Source of the DNA: Giesbergeria anulus
GTDB taxonomy: Bacteria; Pseudomonadota; Gammaproteobacteria; Burkholderiales; Burkholderiaceae_C
Direction of reading: 5' to 3'
Length of the DNA: 64,000 bases
Assembly: GCF_900111115.1 (NCBI RefSeq)
Contig: NZ_FOGD01000009.1
Span: 23,471-87,470 of the forward strand
The position numbers were made by a program, and so were the translations under genes. Shown here piece by piece: positions 56,436 to 64,000 of this stretch; the stretch's first letter is position 1, and each line of letters starts with the position of its first letter. The notes under the pieces were generated by a model, which saw only the letters and a program-made list of their open reading frames with translations, did no database searches and had not been told where the DNA came from.

Positions 56436-57630
56436 GTAAAGCTCCCAGTTAGTAGGGTTATCTTAGCCGATGCTTCACAAAGAGAAACACCCTCCGATGA
56501 GGGTGTTCACTGGGGCCTATCCTGAGCTAAGACCTAACGGCTATCCGGAATAAGTGGTTGAAACAGTAGAACTTTCATACACTCGAAAACCGGAATAAAC
56601 GGTTTAAATGATAGGGCACGAGAGTACTGGAGCCAATCTCTGGTGGGAAAAACAGCGAGTTTTATTTACAGCTTGCCATTGAGCATTTTGGGTACCAGCA
56701 CGTTCTTGGGTTGTGCTGTGTCATGGTCTATCCCGCCCACGGAATATGGCTATCAAGGAAAAGCGGCTGGCACCTGTTAGAGAGAATACACAGACATTCC
56801 CCTCAGCAATCGATAGCGCTGTCCTGATATGCATCGAGTGCGAGGAGCGTTTCCACCAGCACGGCAGAGGCTGCTACAACCACATTCCAACCGAATAATC
56901 CGAATAGCCCTTCAGAACCTGGGTAAACTGAGACCCCTCAGCCTCTACCAAATATCCCGCATCGGATACTATGCCAGATGGGGCTTCGCCCCCTCACTTC
57001 GTGAGCCTCCCCCTTGACCTCAGCTGCTTAAAGCCTCAATCAAGTACTTTCCTACAATATGCATTGCATTTAATCTGAATACCTAGTAGCACACCTTTGG
57101 TGCTTCTTGCCTCTTGCAGCCCTTAGGCTCATCCATTCTTTTACACTTAGTAGCATATTGATGGCATTGTGGTGAGGATGAGCCCAGCCATCCTGCAGTC
57201 AATAATCTGCAAGAAGCCTTCAGACCCATCCCCGCTTTTTCAACTGGCACTGCGGAGCCGGCATCGCCCGCCAGCCTTTTCGTCTTCGGAGTGCTAGCTT
57301 CGCCGCTCCGCCCTGATTCTCAAGACTATCCCACAGTCCAGGGTTATCCCTTGGCCGCTGTCGTTATCAAACCCGACCAGCCAAGCGGCAACCTTCATTT
57401 CTGAAGTTTGCCCTATGTATAGCCAAGTTTCTCTCCCATAACTGCCCTTGAACAGCAAAATTCATACGCATAACCAATAAAAGTAGCTTTCTGCCAAAAA
57501 TAAGGAACTGGATAGAGCCAAAAACCCAAAGTTTGAAGCTATACGCTGAACGCCTCCTACTACATTGAAACCAGCTGGGTTGATGGTGGGCGGTGGTCAT
57601 AAACCGTAGCTCAACTATTTTGATAGCTCT
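56436..57630. other. 1.2 kb without a convincing gene
   Basis: Short open frames here have no recognised sequence. Visible structure: a hairpin at 56486-56507; two direct copies of a 20-mer beginning CCGGAATAA at 56545 and 56590 (16 of 20 matching); a TAAACTGAGA motif at 56924 shared with both edges of the accessory block; and small CTTCG-loop hairpins near 56982-57005. It may be decayed mobile DNA or carry a non-coding RNA. Confidence 0.5.
56486..56507. terminator. Hairpin upstream of the lipoprotein gene
   Basis: AACACCCTC and GAGGGTGTT form a perfect 9-bp stem around CGAT. On the minus strand it is followed by TCTCTTTG, so it could be a weak terminator or attenuator in front of the lipoprotein gene, about 50 bases before its start. 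Confidence 0.45.
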
Positions 57631-59625
57631 ATGTTCTCATTAATTTTCGCCATCATCTCGATAGGCTTGGTGGTGGCCCTTGCGGCCGGCACCATGTACT
57701 ACCTCTCCGTTTCCTCCGACAAGCACGCCAAAGAAGCCGCAGCCGCCGGCCTGCTGACCCAAGGCGAGCAAATTGTCGCGGCTATCGACATGCGGTCGGT
57801 CACGGTCGAAGGGGATTTGACCAATCTCCAGCAGTTGGTGGCGCGCAACTACCTCAGCTCCATGCCCACTCCGGCCACTGGCACCTATGCCGAGGGGCTG
57901 GTGGCCAAAGACAGCGACTGGTGGCTGCTAGCCCCGGGGATGTTGCCCGCCGTGATGCTGCAAAACAAGCTCGATGCCGAAACCTGCTTGGCTGTCAATC
58001 GCAAGCTGGGACTCGAAGGCGTCAAGTCCAAGCCCGATGCCGGGAGGCGTATTCAATGCTTTGGCGATGCTGCACCCTACACCCTTTTGCTCAATCCCAG
58101 CGCCAAGCCCGATGTGTTAGAGCCGGCGATTGAGTCGTGGAACCGGTGTGTTGCCGACCCTACCAGTCCTGGCTGCACGCCCACCACCACGCCAGAGCCC
58201 TTCTGCGTAGCCAACCCGACCGATGCCGCCTGTACGACTAGCACGTCGACTCCGGTGTGCGTTGCAGACCCTACCAATGCCCTGTGCGTCACGCCCACCG
58301 ACCCGAGTAAATCGTTCTGTGAGCTCCATCCTGCAGATGCTGTGTGCAAAACCACAGGGGGTGGTGACCAGCAGCCCCTGTGCGTTGTCGAGCCCACTAA
58401 TGCGCTGTGCCTCGTGCCCCCTGACACTACGCCCTTCTGCGTAGCGAACCCGACCAATGCGGCCTGTACGATAAGCACGTCGACTCCGGTGTGCGTTGCT
58501 GACCCTGCCAATGCCCTGTGCGTCACGCCCACCGACCCGAGTAAATCGTTCTGTGAGCTCCATCCTGCAGATGCTGTGTGCAAAACCACAGGGGGTGGTG
58601 ACACGCAGCCCCTGTGTGTTGTCGAGCCCACTAATGCGCTGTGCCTCGTGCCCCCAAACGCTACGCCCTTCTGTGAGCTAAATCCTGTGCATACCGCCTG
58701 CACTACCCAGACCACAACGCCCCTGTGCGTTGCCGAGCCCAGCAACCCGTACTGTACCAACCCGGCTGTTACGCCATCAGGTGCCGAGCCAGCCCTGCCA
58801 TTCTTCTTGCCGACCGGAGCCAAAATGCTACCCGCTCCAGCGCTCAGCGGTGGGCCAGACTCCTGCGTCCCCGTGGTGAAAGACGCCAATGGGGGCTACG
58901 TTATCAAATCCAGCTGCAACGCCAGCTGGTGCCAGAACGCCGTAGATGGCGGGTCTTGGAAAATTATCGGCACCGAAGCCTCCGGCCTGTACGGGTGCAA
59001 TCCTGCGGGAGTTATCGTCCCCGACGAAAGCGGCTTATGCACGCCAAAAGATGCGCTAGACCTACTTTACGCAAACCCCGAGCTTAGATTCCAACCTGAA
59101 ATGCGGGATTGGCTCTATTCTTCGAGAATATACTGGCTTCAAGATGCGGGAGTGTGGATTTATACTGATGGCTTGTCGGTGGAAGTAATTACGGTAGACG
59201 GGAGTTATTTAACTCAGAGAACTGAAATTACCGTCAATGCAAGCGAACTGTTTAATTTTTACGGCTATCCGGTTACATACGAACCCCTAACCAACTTAAA
59301 CAGTTTTAGCTATTACCTCCTTAAAGGAGAGCAGCCTGCAAAGTTACTAAACACCCTTCCGCCGGCTACCTGCAAACCTAGGCCAATTCAAACAAAAAAC
59401 TTCTGTTCGCCAGCTATGGTTGCCGGTATCGTTTGGTATTCGCAGACATTCGACAGCTACGCCAATCTACAAGCCTCTCCTGGTATTATTAGATTACTTC
59501 AAGATTCTGGAATTCCGCTAGGAGACGACCCAGACACTTTCGTAAGTCAGGTATTAGCCAGCGGAGCGCTAGCGTATCTGATACTCGATAACCTACCCGA
59601 TAATTCTTGCATACCAAATTGGTAG
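57631..59625 (+). CDS. Single-anchor protein with C-x8-C repeats
   Basis: 664 residues. One N-terminal membrane helix (IFAIISIGLVVALAAGTMYY) with a pilin-like charged continuation but no prepilin cleavage site. Residues 170-370 carry eleven C-x8-C units of the type CVADPTNALC, CELHPADAVC and CVVEPTNALC, separated by Thr/Pro-rich spacers. Each pair probably forms a disulphide loop, so the protein should face the periplasm or surface. Two copies of a 78-residue block are nearly identical at DNA level. The C-terminal 190 residues are visibly AT-richer and contain more Tyr/Asn, like the exchangeable tips of PilV-type or phage-adhesion proteins. No known family assigned. Confidence 0.75.
   Translation: MFSLIFAIISIGLVVALAAGTMYYLSVSSDKHAKEAAAAGLLTQGEQIVAAIDMRSVTVEGDLTNLQQLVARNYLSSMPTPATGTYAEGLVAKDSDWWLLAPGMLPAVMLQNKLDAETCLAVNRKLGLEGVKSKPDAGRRIQCFGDAAPYTLLLNPSAKPDVLEPAIESWNRCVADPTSPGCTPTTTPEPFCVANPTDAACTTSTSTPVCVADPTNALCVTPTDPSKSFCELHPADAVCKTTGGGDQQPLCVVEPTNALCLVPPDTTPFCVANPTNAACTISTSTPVCVADPANALCVTPTDPSKSFCELHPADAVCKTTGGGDTQPLCVVEPTNALCLVPPNATPFCELNPVHTACTTQTTTPLCVAEPSNPYCTNPAVTPSGAEPALPFFLPTGAKMLPAPALSGGPDSCVPVVKDANGGYVIKSSCNASWCQNAVDGGSWKIIGTEASGLYGCNPAGVIVPDESGLCTPKDALDLLYANPELRFQPEMRDWLYSSRIYWLQDAGVWIYTDGLSVEVITVDGSYLTQRTEITVNASELFNFYGYPVTYEPLTNLNSFSYYLLKGEQPAKLLNTLPPATCKPRPIQTKNFCSPAMVAGIVWYSQTFDSYANLQASPGIIRLLQDSGIPLGDDPDTFVSQVLASGALAYLILDNLPDNSCIPNW
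58201..58668 (+). repeat. Two 234-bp tandem repeats inside the C-x8-C gene
   Basis: Copy 1 is 58201-58434 and copy 2 is 58435-58668, both beginning TTCTGCGTAGC. They differ at only a few positions (for example ACCGATGCC versus ACCAATGCG). A third, diverged and shortened copy begins TTCTGTGAGC at 58669. 234 is a multiple of 3, so copy number can change without frameshift. Confidence 0.92.
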
Positions 59626-59634
59626 TTCGAAATA

Positions 59635-59665
59635 TACCTGTCACCTTTATTTTAGGTGACAGGTA
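59635..59665. terminator. Inverted repeat after the C-x8-C gene
   Basis: TACCTGTCACC and GGTGACAGGTA form a perfect 11-bp stem around a 9-base AT loop, 10 bases past the stop codon. There is no T-run after it, so it may be a terminator, a 3' stabiliser or a protein-binding site. Confidence 0.55.
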
Positions 59666-59797
59666 CCCTAGGGATTATTCCAAAGATTTGGCAGTTTTGC
59701 ATGCAACCTAAAAATCAATTAGCGGACGACGTAAACCGTCAGGACTTGAGCCGTCGGTCGAGCTCGGACTGCGCGAATTCGGATTGATAGTAAGGCG

Positions 59798-59830
59798 GTA
59801 GGTGCCCCCTAAACTGAGAAAAAGCTCCCC
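59798..59830 (+). repeat. Copy of the left-edge motif
   Basis: CCTAAACTGAGAAAAAGCTCC at 59808-59828 matches the sequence at 44403-44423 beside alr at 17 of 21 positions, in the same orientation. It may be the outer end of a related, decayed transposable element, extending right towards 60178. Confidence 0.55.
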
Positions 59831-59910
59831 ATGCCTTGAGTGAGTTAGCCCCTGAGGCCAGTGCCCCCAGCGACCACGCGTCAACGATGACAGGCTCAAG
59901 GCCGATTTCA

Positions 59911-60145
59911 CGCAGATATGGTCACACTTGCCCTCTGTCGCAGGCTGCTTTGGCAAACCGACTTATCCACAGAAAAGCTGTGCCCAGGGAAAGTTATCCA
60001 CGCATATTCGGTCACGCTTCCCCATGGCGGGGGCTACTTTGGCACCGGTTGGCGCACTGGCTAGCATGGGGAACTCGGTTCCAGCCGCCCCAGGACCAAA
60101 GTTACGCATATACGGTCACGCTTCCCCTCTGTCGCAGATGCTTTT
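59911..60145 (+). repeat. Three dispersed repeats with DnaA-box-like sites
   Basis: Related copies start at 59911, 60001 and 60105, with the core GGTCACRCTTSCCC following CGCAKATAY-like bases. Copies 1 and 3 match at 29 of the first 33 positions; copies 2 and 3 at 22 of 24. Between copies 1 and 2 lies a perfect DnaA box TTATCCACA (59963-59971) and a near match TTATCCACG (59994-60002). No gene is seen across the region. Confidence 0.75.
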
Positions 60146-60177
60146 TTGAGGGTGCTGGCTTGCGGGCCGGGGCGATT

Positions 60178-60309
60178 CAGCAGGCCAATGCCTGAGCTAG
60201 AGAGAATGCCTGCTAACAGCCAAGGGCTTGCGTGTTCAAGTAACAGCTTCACAGCGGACGTTCCCGTACCAAAGAGGACTACGGCACCGGCACCCAATGC
60301 AGCAAACAT
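60178..60309 (-). pseudogene. Truncated EamA/DMT transporter gene, 5' end only
   Basis: From ATG 60309 the minus strand reads LGAGAVVLFGTGTSAVKLLL, then HASPWLLAGILSSSGIGL, the first and second helices of an EamA-type drug/metabolite transporter. Similarity stops near 60178, where the sequence enters the repeat region. The remaining roughly 240 residues are missing. The break marks the likely right junction of the inserted DNA. The gene points the same way as the metal efflux operon just upstream. Confidence 0.7.
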
Positions 60310-60359
60310 CTCGCTGTTCTCAGAGCATTCATCACTACATTTCAGTCGCTCTGGGGGAG

Positions 60360-60731
60360 TTACTTCACCGTGAAGCGGACAGTTATTGTCTTGTCACCAA
60401 AACCGGTCAGGGTTGCGACTACCTTGGAGCCTTTGGTCAACTTGATATCCTTTGCCTCAAGCTTGTTTGCCCCAGTGGAGCTCAGCGTAGCTTCGGACTT
60501 TTCAGCTCCGTTCAGTACAGTCAATTTCCCGCTTGCCTTGTTCACATCAGCAGGAGCGTCATGGTCAACCACGTAGATGGCAGCACCATTTTCTTGAGGC
60601 ACCAGCTCAAACGACAAGTCTCTGGCTGACTGGACGATGCCACCATGTTGTGGCTTGGCACCGCCATGTGCCATTGCGTTCAAGCTCACCAACGACAAGC
60701 CCAGAATGGCAGCAGAAATTAGCTTCTTCAT
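60360..60731 (-). CDS. Small periplasmic protein of the metal efflux operon
   Basis: 123 residues with signal peptide MKKLISAAILGLSLVSLNAM ending AHG. The mature start HGGAKPQHGGIVQS is His/Gly-rich and may bind metal. The rest is a single beta-rich domain (SFELVPQENGAAIYVVDHDA, VVATLTGFGDKTITVRFTVK). It lies 61 bp after the RND pump gene and is probably co-transcribed. Function is inferred from position and composition. Confidence 0.75.
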   Translation of the reverse strand: MKKLISAAILGLSLVSLNAMAHGGAKPQHGGIVQSARDLSFELVPQENGAAIYVVDHDAPADVNKASGKLTVLNGAEKSEATLSSTGANKLEAKDIKLTKGSKVVATLTGFGDKTITVRFTVK

Positions 60732-60792
60732 GAAAAATCCTCTTGGAAGAATGAGGCGCATCACGGGCTGCGCCTCAAAGCCCGTAAAAGTG

Positions 60793-63700
60793 TCAGAAGG
60801 CTTCCTGACCAGAAGCGGACTCTTGAGCCTCTGGTTGCTCGAAAAGCAGTCGTTCGGTCGCTTTCTTGCCAAACGCTAGGTACATCAGTGGGGTGAGTAG
60901 CGTGTCCAGAATGGTCGAACTCACCAGACCACCAAAGATGACCACAGCCACGGGATGCAGAATCTCTTTGCCCGGGGCGTCTGCAGACAGCAGCAGTGGT
61001 GTCAACGCGAATGCTGCAACCAACGCTGTCATAAGCACTGGCGTCAAGCGCTCCAGAGAGCCACGAACTACCATCGTCTCTCCAAAGGTCTCACCTTCAA
61101 ACTTGCACAGGTTGATGTAGTGGCTAACCTTGAGAATGCCGTTACGTACAGCAATACCAGTCAGGGTGATGAAGCCCACCATAGAGGCAACCGACAAAGT
61201 CACACCAGACAGCCACATCGCAATAACGCTACCGACCAGCGCTAACGGAATGTTGGCCATGATGATGAGTGCTAGCGTCGTTGAGCGGTAGCGCGAGTAC
61301 AGCACCAGGAAGACCAGGGCCAAGGACATGAGCGACAGGCCCAAAATCTTCTGAGCGGCTTGCTCTTGCGCTTGGAACTGACCTTCCAGTGAGATGGAAT
61401 TGCCACTCGGTAACGAGGTACTTTCAATCACCGCTCGGATATCGCGCACGATACGGCTCATGTCTGAACCATCGGTGTTCGCATACACAACAATGCGTCG
61501 GCGACCATTTTCTCGACCGATTTGATTAGGGCCGTCGGTCTCTGTCACAGTGGCAATAGAGGAGACAGGGATGCGACCCGAAGGTGTATCGATAAGCGTA
61601 CGCGCTAGGTCTTGGGGGCTGCGTGCCTCATCTGGCAAGCGCACAACCAACTCATAACGACGCGCACCATCGACAATCTGTGCTCCATGTGCGCCGTCCG
61701 TGAGCGTTTGCAATATGCGAATGGCTTCACCGGAGGACAAACCAGCCTGTGCCGCTTTCTGGTGGTCGATTTGCACCGTGATTTGCGGAATCAACACCTG
61801 CTTTTCCACAGTCAGGTCAACCAGCCCGGGTACGGTCGAAAGTCGCTGACGCATTTGTTCGGCCAGCCCGCGCAGGGTATCGGTGTCATCACCTGAAATC
61901 TTCAAGGCAATTTGCGCTCGCACACCAGACAGCAAGTGGTCCAAACGGTGAGAAATAGGCTGCCCCACGGCCACTTGTGCGGGAAGAACAGATAGTTTCT
62001 CCCGAATATCTGCCATCACAGCTTCCCGTCCGCGATTGCTGCGTTTGAGGTCAACGTCAATTTCAGCAGAGTGAACTCCCTCGGCATGCTCGTCCAACTC
62101 TGCACGACCAGTGCGGCGACCCACCTGAGTAACTTCTGGAACTTCGCTAATCAGCGTTTCAGCCAATGAGCCCATGCGGTTCGCGCCTGCCAGTGAGGTA
62201 CCAGGATTGAAGACCATACCCAGCACCAGCGAGCCTTCATTGAATGCCGGCAGAAATGCCCTTGGAAAAAACGGCACACTTGCTGCGGCAACCGCGACAG
62301 CCAGAGCTGCCGCGCCCATCAGAGCCGTGCTGCGAGGAAACGACCATACCAGCAGGTGCTCATCCCAACGCTTGAGCCACTTAACAATGGGACTGTCGCC
62401 GTGGTCCAGACGCTTCATTTTGGGCAGCAAATAGGAACACAGGACTGGTGTCACCGTCATCGAGACAAGCATCGAGGCCAAGATGGAGATGATGTATGCA
62501 ATGCCCAGCGGGGAGAAAAGACGCCCTTCGACACCTGGCAAAGCAAACAGAGGAACGAACACCAGAACCACGATGGCCGTGGCATACACGATGCCAGAAC
62601 GTACCTCGACACTGGCTCTGCGCACCACCTCAAGAGTGGAAACTGGGTACTCTAGCTCCCGGTTTTGCTTCAAGCGCCTCAGGATGTTTTCTACGTCAAC
62701 GACGGCATCATCCACCAACTCGCCAATGGCAATCGCAAGCCCACCCAATGTCATCACATTGATGGACTGCCCCATTAGCTGGAACACCAGAGCAGTCACC
62801 GCCAATGACAACGGAATTGCCACCAGCGAGATGAGAGTAGTCCGAGCTGACAGCAAGAATGCAAACAAGATGATGGCTACCATGATAGCGCCGTCTCGCA
62901 AAGCCTCAGTGACGTTGCCAATGGAGGCCTGGATGAAATCAGCTTGCCGGAACAATGCACGAGGTTCGCTCAGACCTGCGGGACGACCTTTGTTCAGCTC
63001 TCGCAGTGCTTGTTCGATATCACGTGTGACTCGTACCGTGTCCGCTTCCGGCTGCTTCTGGATGCTCACGATGACAGCCGGAGAGCCGTTGTACCCGCCA
63101 TCGCCTCGCTTCATCGCTGGTGCATAGCGAACATTTGCCACTTGCTCCAGATGTATCGCTCGTCCTTCGGACCAGGCCACCGCAATCGTCTGAAGGTCTT
63201 CTACCTTGTTGGTACGACCAATATGACGAATCAGATATTCGCGACTATTGAGGTCGATGAATCCGCCGCCGGCGTTCCCAGCAAAGCCTTTCAGCGCAGC
63301 TTCAATCTGTGTAAGACTCACCCCAAACTGCGCCATGCGCGCTGTGTCGGGCTCTACCCTCAGTTGACGTACTTCACCGCCAATAGGGATGACTTGCGAT
63401 ACACCTTGAACGGCCAATAAGCGCGGCCGCAACACGAAGTCTGCATATTCACGTGCCTGCATGGGTGAAGCTGTTGCACCCTTGTCATTCACGTTGAGGG
63501 GCAAGGCCAAGAGCATGATTTCGCCCATGATGGACGAGACAGGCCCCATGACAGGTACCACATCTGCGGGCAAACGCTCCCGAACAAGGGAAAGACGCTC
63601 TGCAACCAATTGGCGATTGCGGTAGACGTCAGTTCCCCAGTCAAACTCGGCATAGAGAATAGATAAGCCGACACCAGACATCGAGCGCACCCGCGTCACG

Positions 63701-63933
63701 CCAGGCATGCCGTTCAAGGCGGTCTCTATCGGAAAGGTGACCAGTTGCTCCACTTCTTCGGGAGCCATGCCACCTGCTTCCGTCAACACAGTGATAAGCG
63801 GTTTATTGAGGTCAGGAAAGACATCAACAGGGGTGCGCAGCGCAGTGATGGTGCCGTAGACCATCAGTATTGCTGCGAATGCGAGCACAAACAGCCTGTT
63901 GTGCAAGCTGCTTCGGACAATCCAGTTGAACAT
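60793..63933 (-). CDS. CusA/CzcA-family heavy-metal RND efflux pump
   Basis: 1046 residues, 12 predicted membrane helices and two large periplasmic loops. It begins [20 protein letters not shown]. The TM4 charge-relay region reads [20 protein letters not shown], with paired acids as in heavy-metal RND pumps; this form is not exactly the CusA or CzcA signature, so the metal is left open. RND family segments include [20 protein letters not shown] near the end. CAGGAG before the ATG is a good ribosome binding site. It works with a periplasmic adaptor (end seen at 63950-64000) and an outer-membrane channel presumably further upstream. Confidence 0.92.
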   Translation of the reverse strand: MFNWIVRSSLHNRLFVLAFAAILMVYGTITALRTPVDVFPDLNKPLITVLTEAGGMAPEEVEQLVTFPIETALNGMPGVTRVRSMSGVGLSILYAEFDWGTDVYRNRQLVAERLSLVRERLPADVVPVMGPVSSIMGEIMLLALPLNVNDKGATASPMQAREYADFVLRPRLLAVQGVSQVIPIGGEVRQLRVEPDTARMAQFGVSLTQIEAALKGFAGNAGGGFIDLNSREYLIRHIGRTNKVEDLQTIAVAWSEGRAIHLEQVANVRYAPAMKRGDGGYNGSPAVIVSIQKQPEADTVRVTRDIEQALRELNKGRPAGLSEPRALFRQADFIQASIGNVTEALRDGAIMVAIILFAFLLSARTTLISLVAIPLSLAVTALVFQLMGQSINVMTLGGLAIAIGELVDDAVVDVENILRRLKQNRELEYPVSTLEVVRRASVEVRSGIVYATAIVVLVFVPLFALPGVEGRLFSPLGIAYIISILASMLVSMTVTPVLCSYLLPKMKRLDHGDSPIVKWLKRWDEHLLVWSFPRSTALMGAAALAVAVAAASVPFFPRAFLPAFNEGSLVLGMVFNPGTSLAGANRMGSLAETLISEVPEVTQVGRRTGRAELDEHAEGVHSAEIDVDLKRSNRGREAVMADIREKLSVLPAQVAVGQPISHRLDHLLSGVRAQIALKISGDDTDTLRGLAEQMRQRLSTVPGLVDLTVEKQVLIPQITVQIDHQKAAQAGLSSGEAIRILQTLTDGAHGAQIVDGARRYELVVRLPDEARSPQDLARTLIDTPSGRIPVSSIATVTETDGPNQIGRENGRRRIVVYANTDGSDMSRIVRDIRAVIESTSLPSGNSISLEGQFQAQEQAAQKILGLSLMSLALVFLVLYSRYRSTTLALIIMANIPLALVGSVIAMWLSGVTLSVASMVGFITLTGIAVRNGILKVSHYINLCKFEGETFGETMVVRGSLERLTPVLMTALVAAFALTPLLLSADAPGKEILHPVAVVIFGGLVSSTILDTLLTPLMYLAFGKKATERLLFEQPEAQESASGQEAF

Positions 63934-63949
63934 TTACGTTAACTCCTGC

Positions 63950-64000
63950 TCAGCGGATTTGCGCGATGAGTGATGCGCCTTGTGTCACCACACGATTCTC
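63950..64000 (-). CDS. RND periplasmic adaptor, 3' end only
   Basis: The last 16 codons are visible before TGA: ENRVVTQGASLIAQIR. This is the usual end of HlyD/CusB-like membrane-fusion subunits (a VVTQGASLI motif). It lies 16 bp upstream of the pump gene in the same direction, as expected for an efflux operon. Confidence 0.75.
   Translation of the reverse strand, partial: ENRVVTQGASLIAQIR

Larger units (their letters stand above)
59626..60359. other. Non-coding right edge of the accessory block
   Basis: About 730 bp after the C-x8-C gene. It holds the inverted repeat at 59635-59665, the left-edge motif copy at 59798, the three repeats at 59911-60145 and the truncated EamA gene. Nothing else is coding. 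Confidence 0.6.

Noticed and set aside
57367-57600. 77-residue minus-strand ORF
   Set aside because: No ribosome binding site or family pattern; composition resembles the surrounding non-coding DNA.
58201-58668. CRISPR-like or VNTR array
   Set aside because: Units are 234 bp, adjacent and coding in frame; there are no spacers.
58077-58889. 270-codon minus-strand open frame over the C-x8-C repeats
   Set aside because: It exists because the repeat codons lack stops on the other strand; it has no start context and mirrors the repeat period.
59911-60145. CRISPR array of three repeats
   Set aside because: Repeat spacing is irregular (90 and 104 bp), similarity fades gradually and no cas genes are near.

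Overview
The window reads as chromosomal DNA of a GC-rich betaproteobacterium, most likely a Burkholderiales/Comamonadaceae member. The evidence is a methionine synthase split into two genes, an SAH riboswitch, an lplT-alr pair, minCDE beside recQ, an Aer-type receptor with a beta/gamma-proteobacterial layout, and fumarylacetoacetase. No rRNA, tRNA or CRISPR array is visible. All identifications come from reading motifs; no database search was run.

Layout. 1-3152: the end of a collagen-like protein, an L,D-transpeptidase, a TPR glycosyltransferase and a small TerB-like protein. 3234-7269: split, divergent metH (metH2 leftward behind an SAH riboswitch, metH1 rightward). 7356-12009: a secreted protein, then a sigma-54 activator divergent from an aldehyde dehydrogenase, with a perfect palindrome and a -24/-12 promoter between them. 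12119-15338: a single-chain MmeI-like restriction-modification enzyme next to the remains of a chemoreceptor gene. 15339-29536: hydroxypyruvate isomerase, a two-component pair, Aer, CopA/CopZ, RdgC, two small periplasmic proteins and a very large GAF/PAS/GGDEF/EAL protein. 29866-44386: cell-envelope and housekeeping genes (NlpC/P60 lipoprotein, UspA, phosphoesterase, fahA, minCDE, recQ, FmdB-type protein, chemoreceptor, lplT, alr).

44387-60359 is accessory DNA. It holds a Tn7-like transposition operon (tnsA-tnsB-tnsC-tniQ, start and stop codons overlapping) carrying a two-gene CBASS anti-phage system (S-4TM membrane effector plus CD-NTase). Next come a DUF6471-type regulator, a GIY-YIG/DUF4357 nuclease, a lipoprotein, 1.2 kb with no clear gene, and a 664-residue single-anchor surface protein built of C-x8-C repeats, including two 234-bp tandem copies. 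The block starts 5 bp after alr and ends against a truncated EamA transporter gene at about 60178. Related sequences in direct orientation sit at both edges.

60360-64000 is a leftward heavy-metal efflux operon: the end of a periplasmic adaptor, a CusA/CzcA-type RND pump and a small periplasmic protein.

Themes: phage defence (MmeI-like R-M, CBASS, possibly the GIY-YIG protein), metal homeostasis (CopA/CopZ, RND pump), environmental sensing (Aer, a second chemoreceptor, FixJ-like pair, c-di-GMP protein), and methionine/SAH recycling with visible RNA control. The Tn7-like element with CBASS cargo and the C-x8-C repeat protein are the most promising leads for something not yet described.
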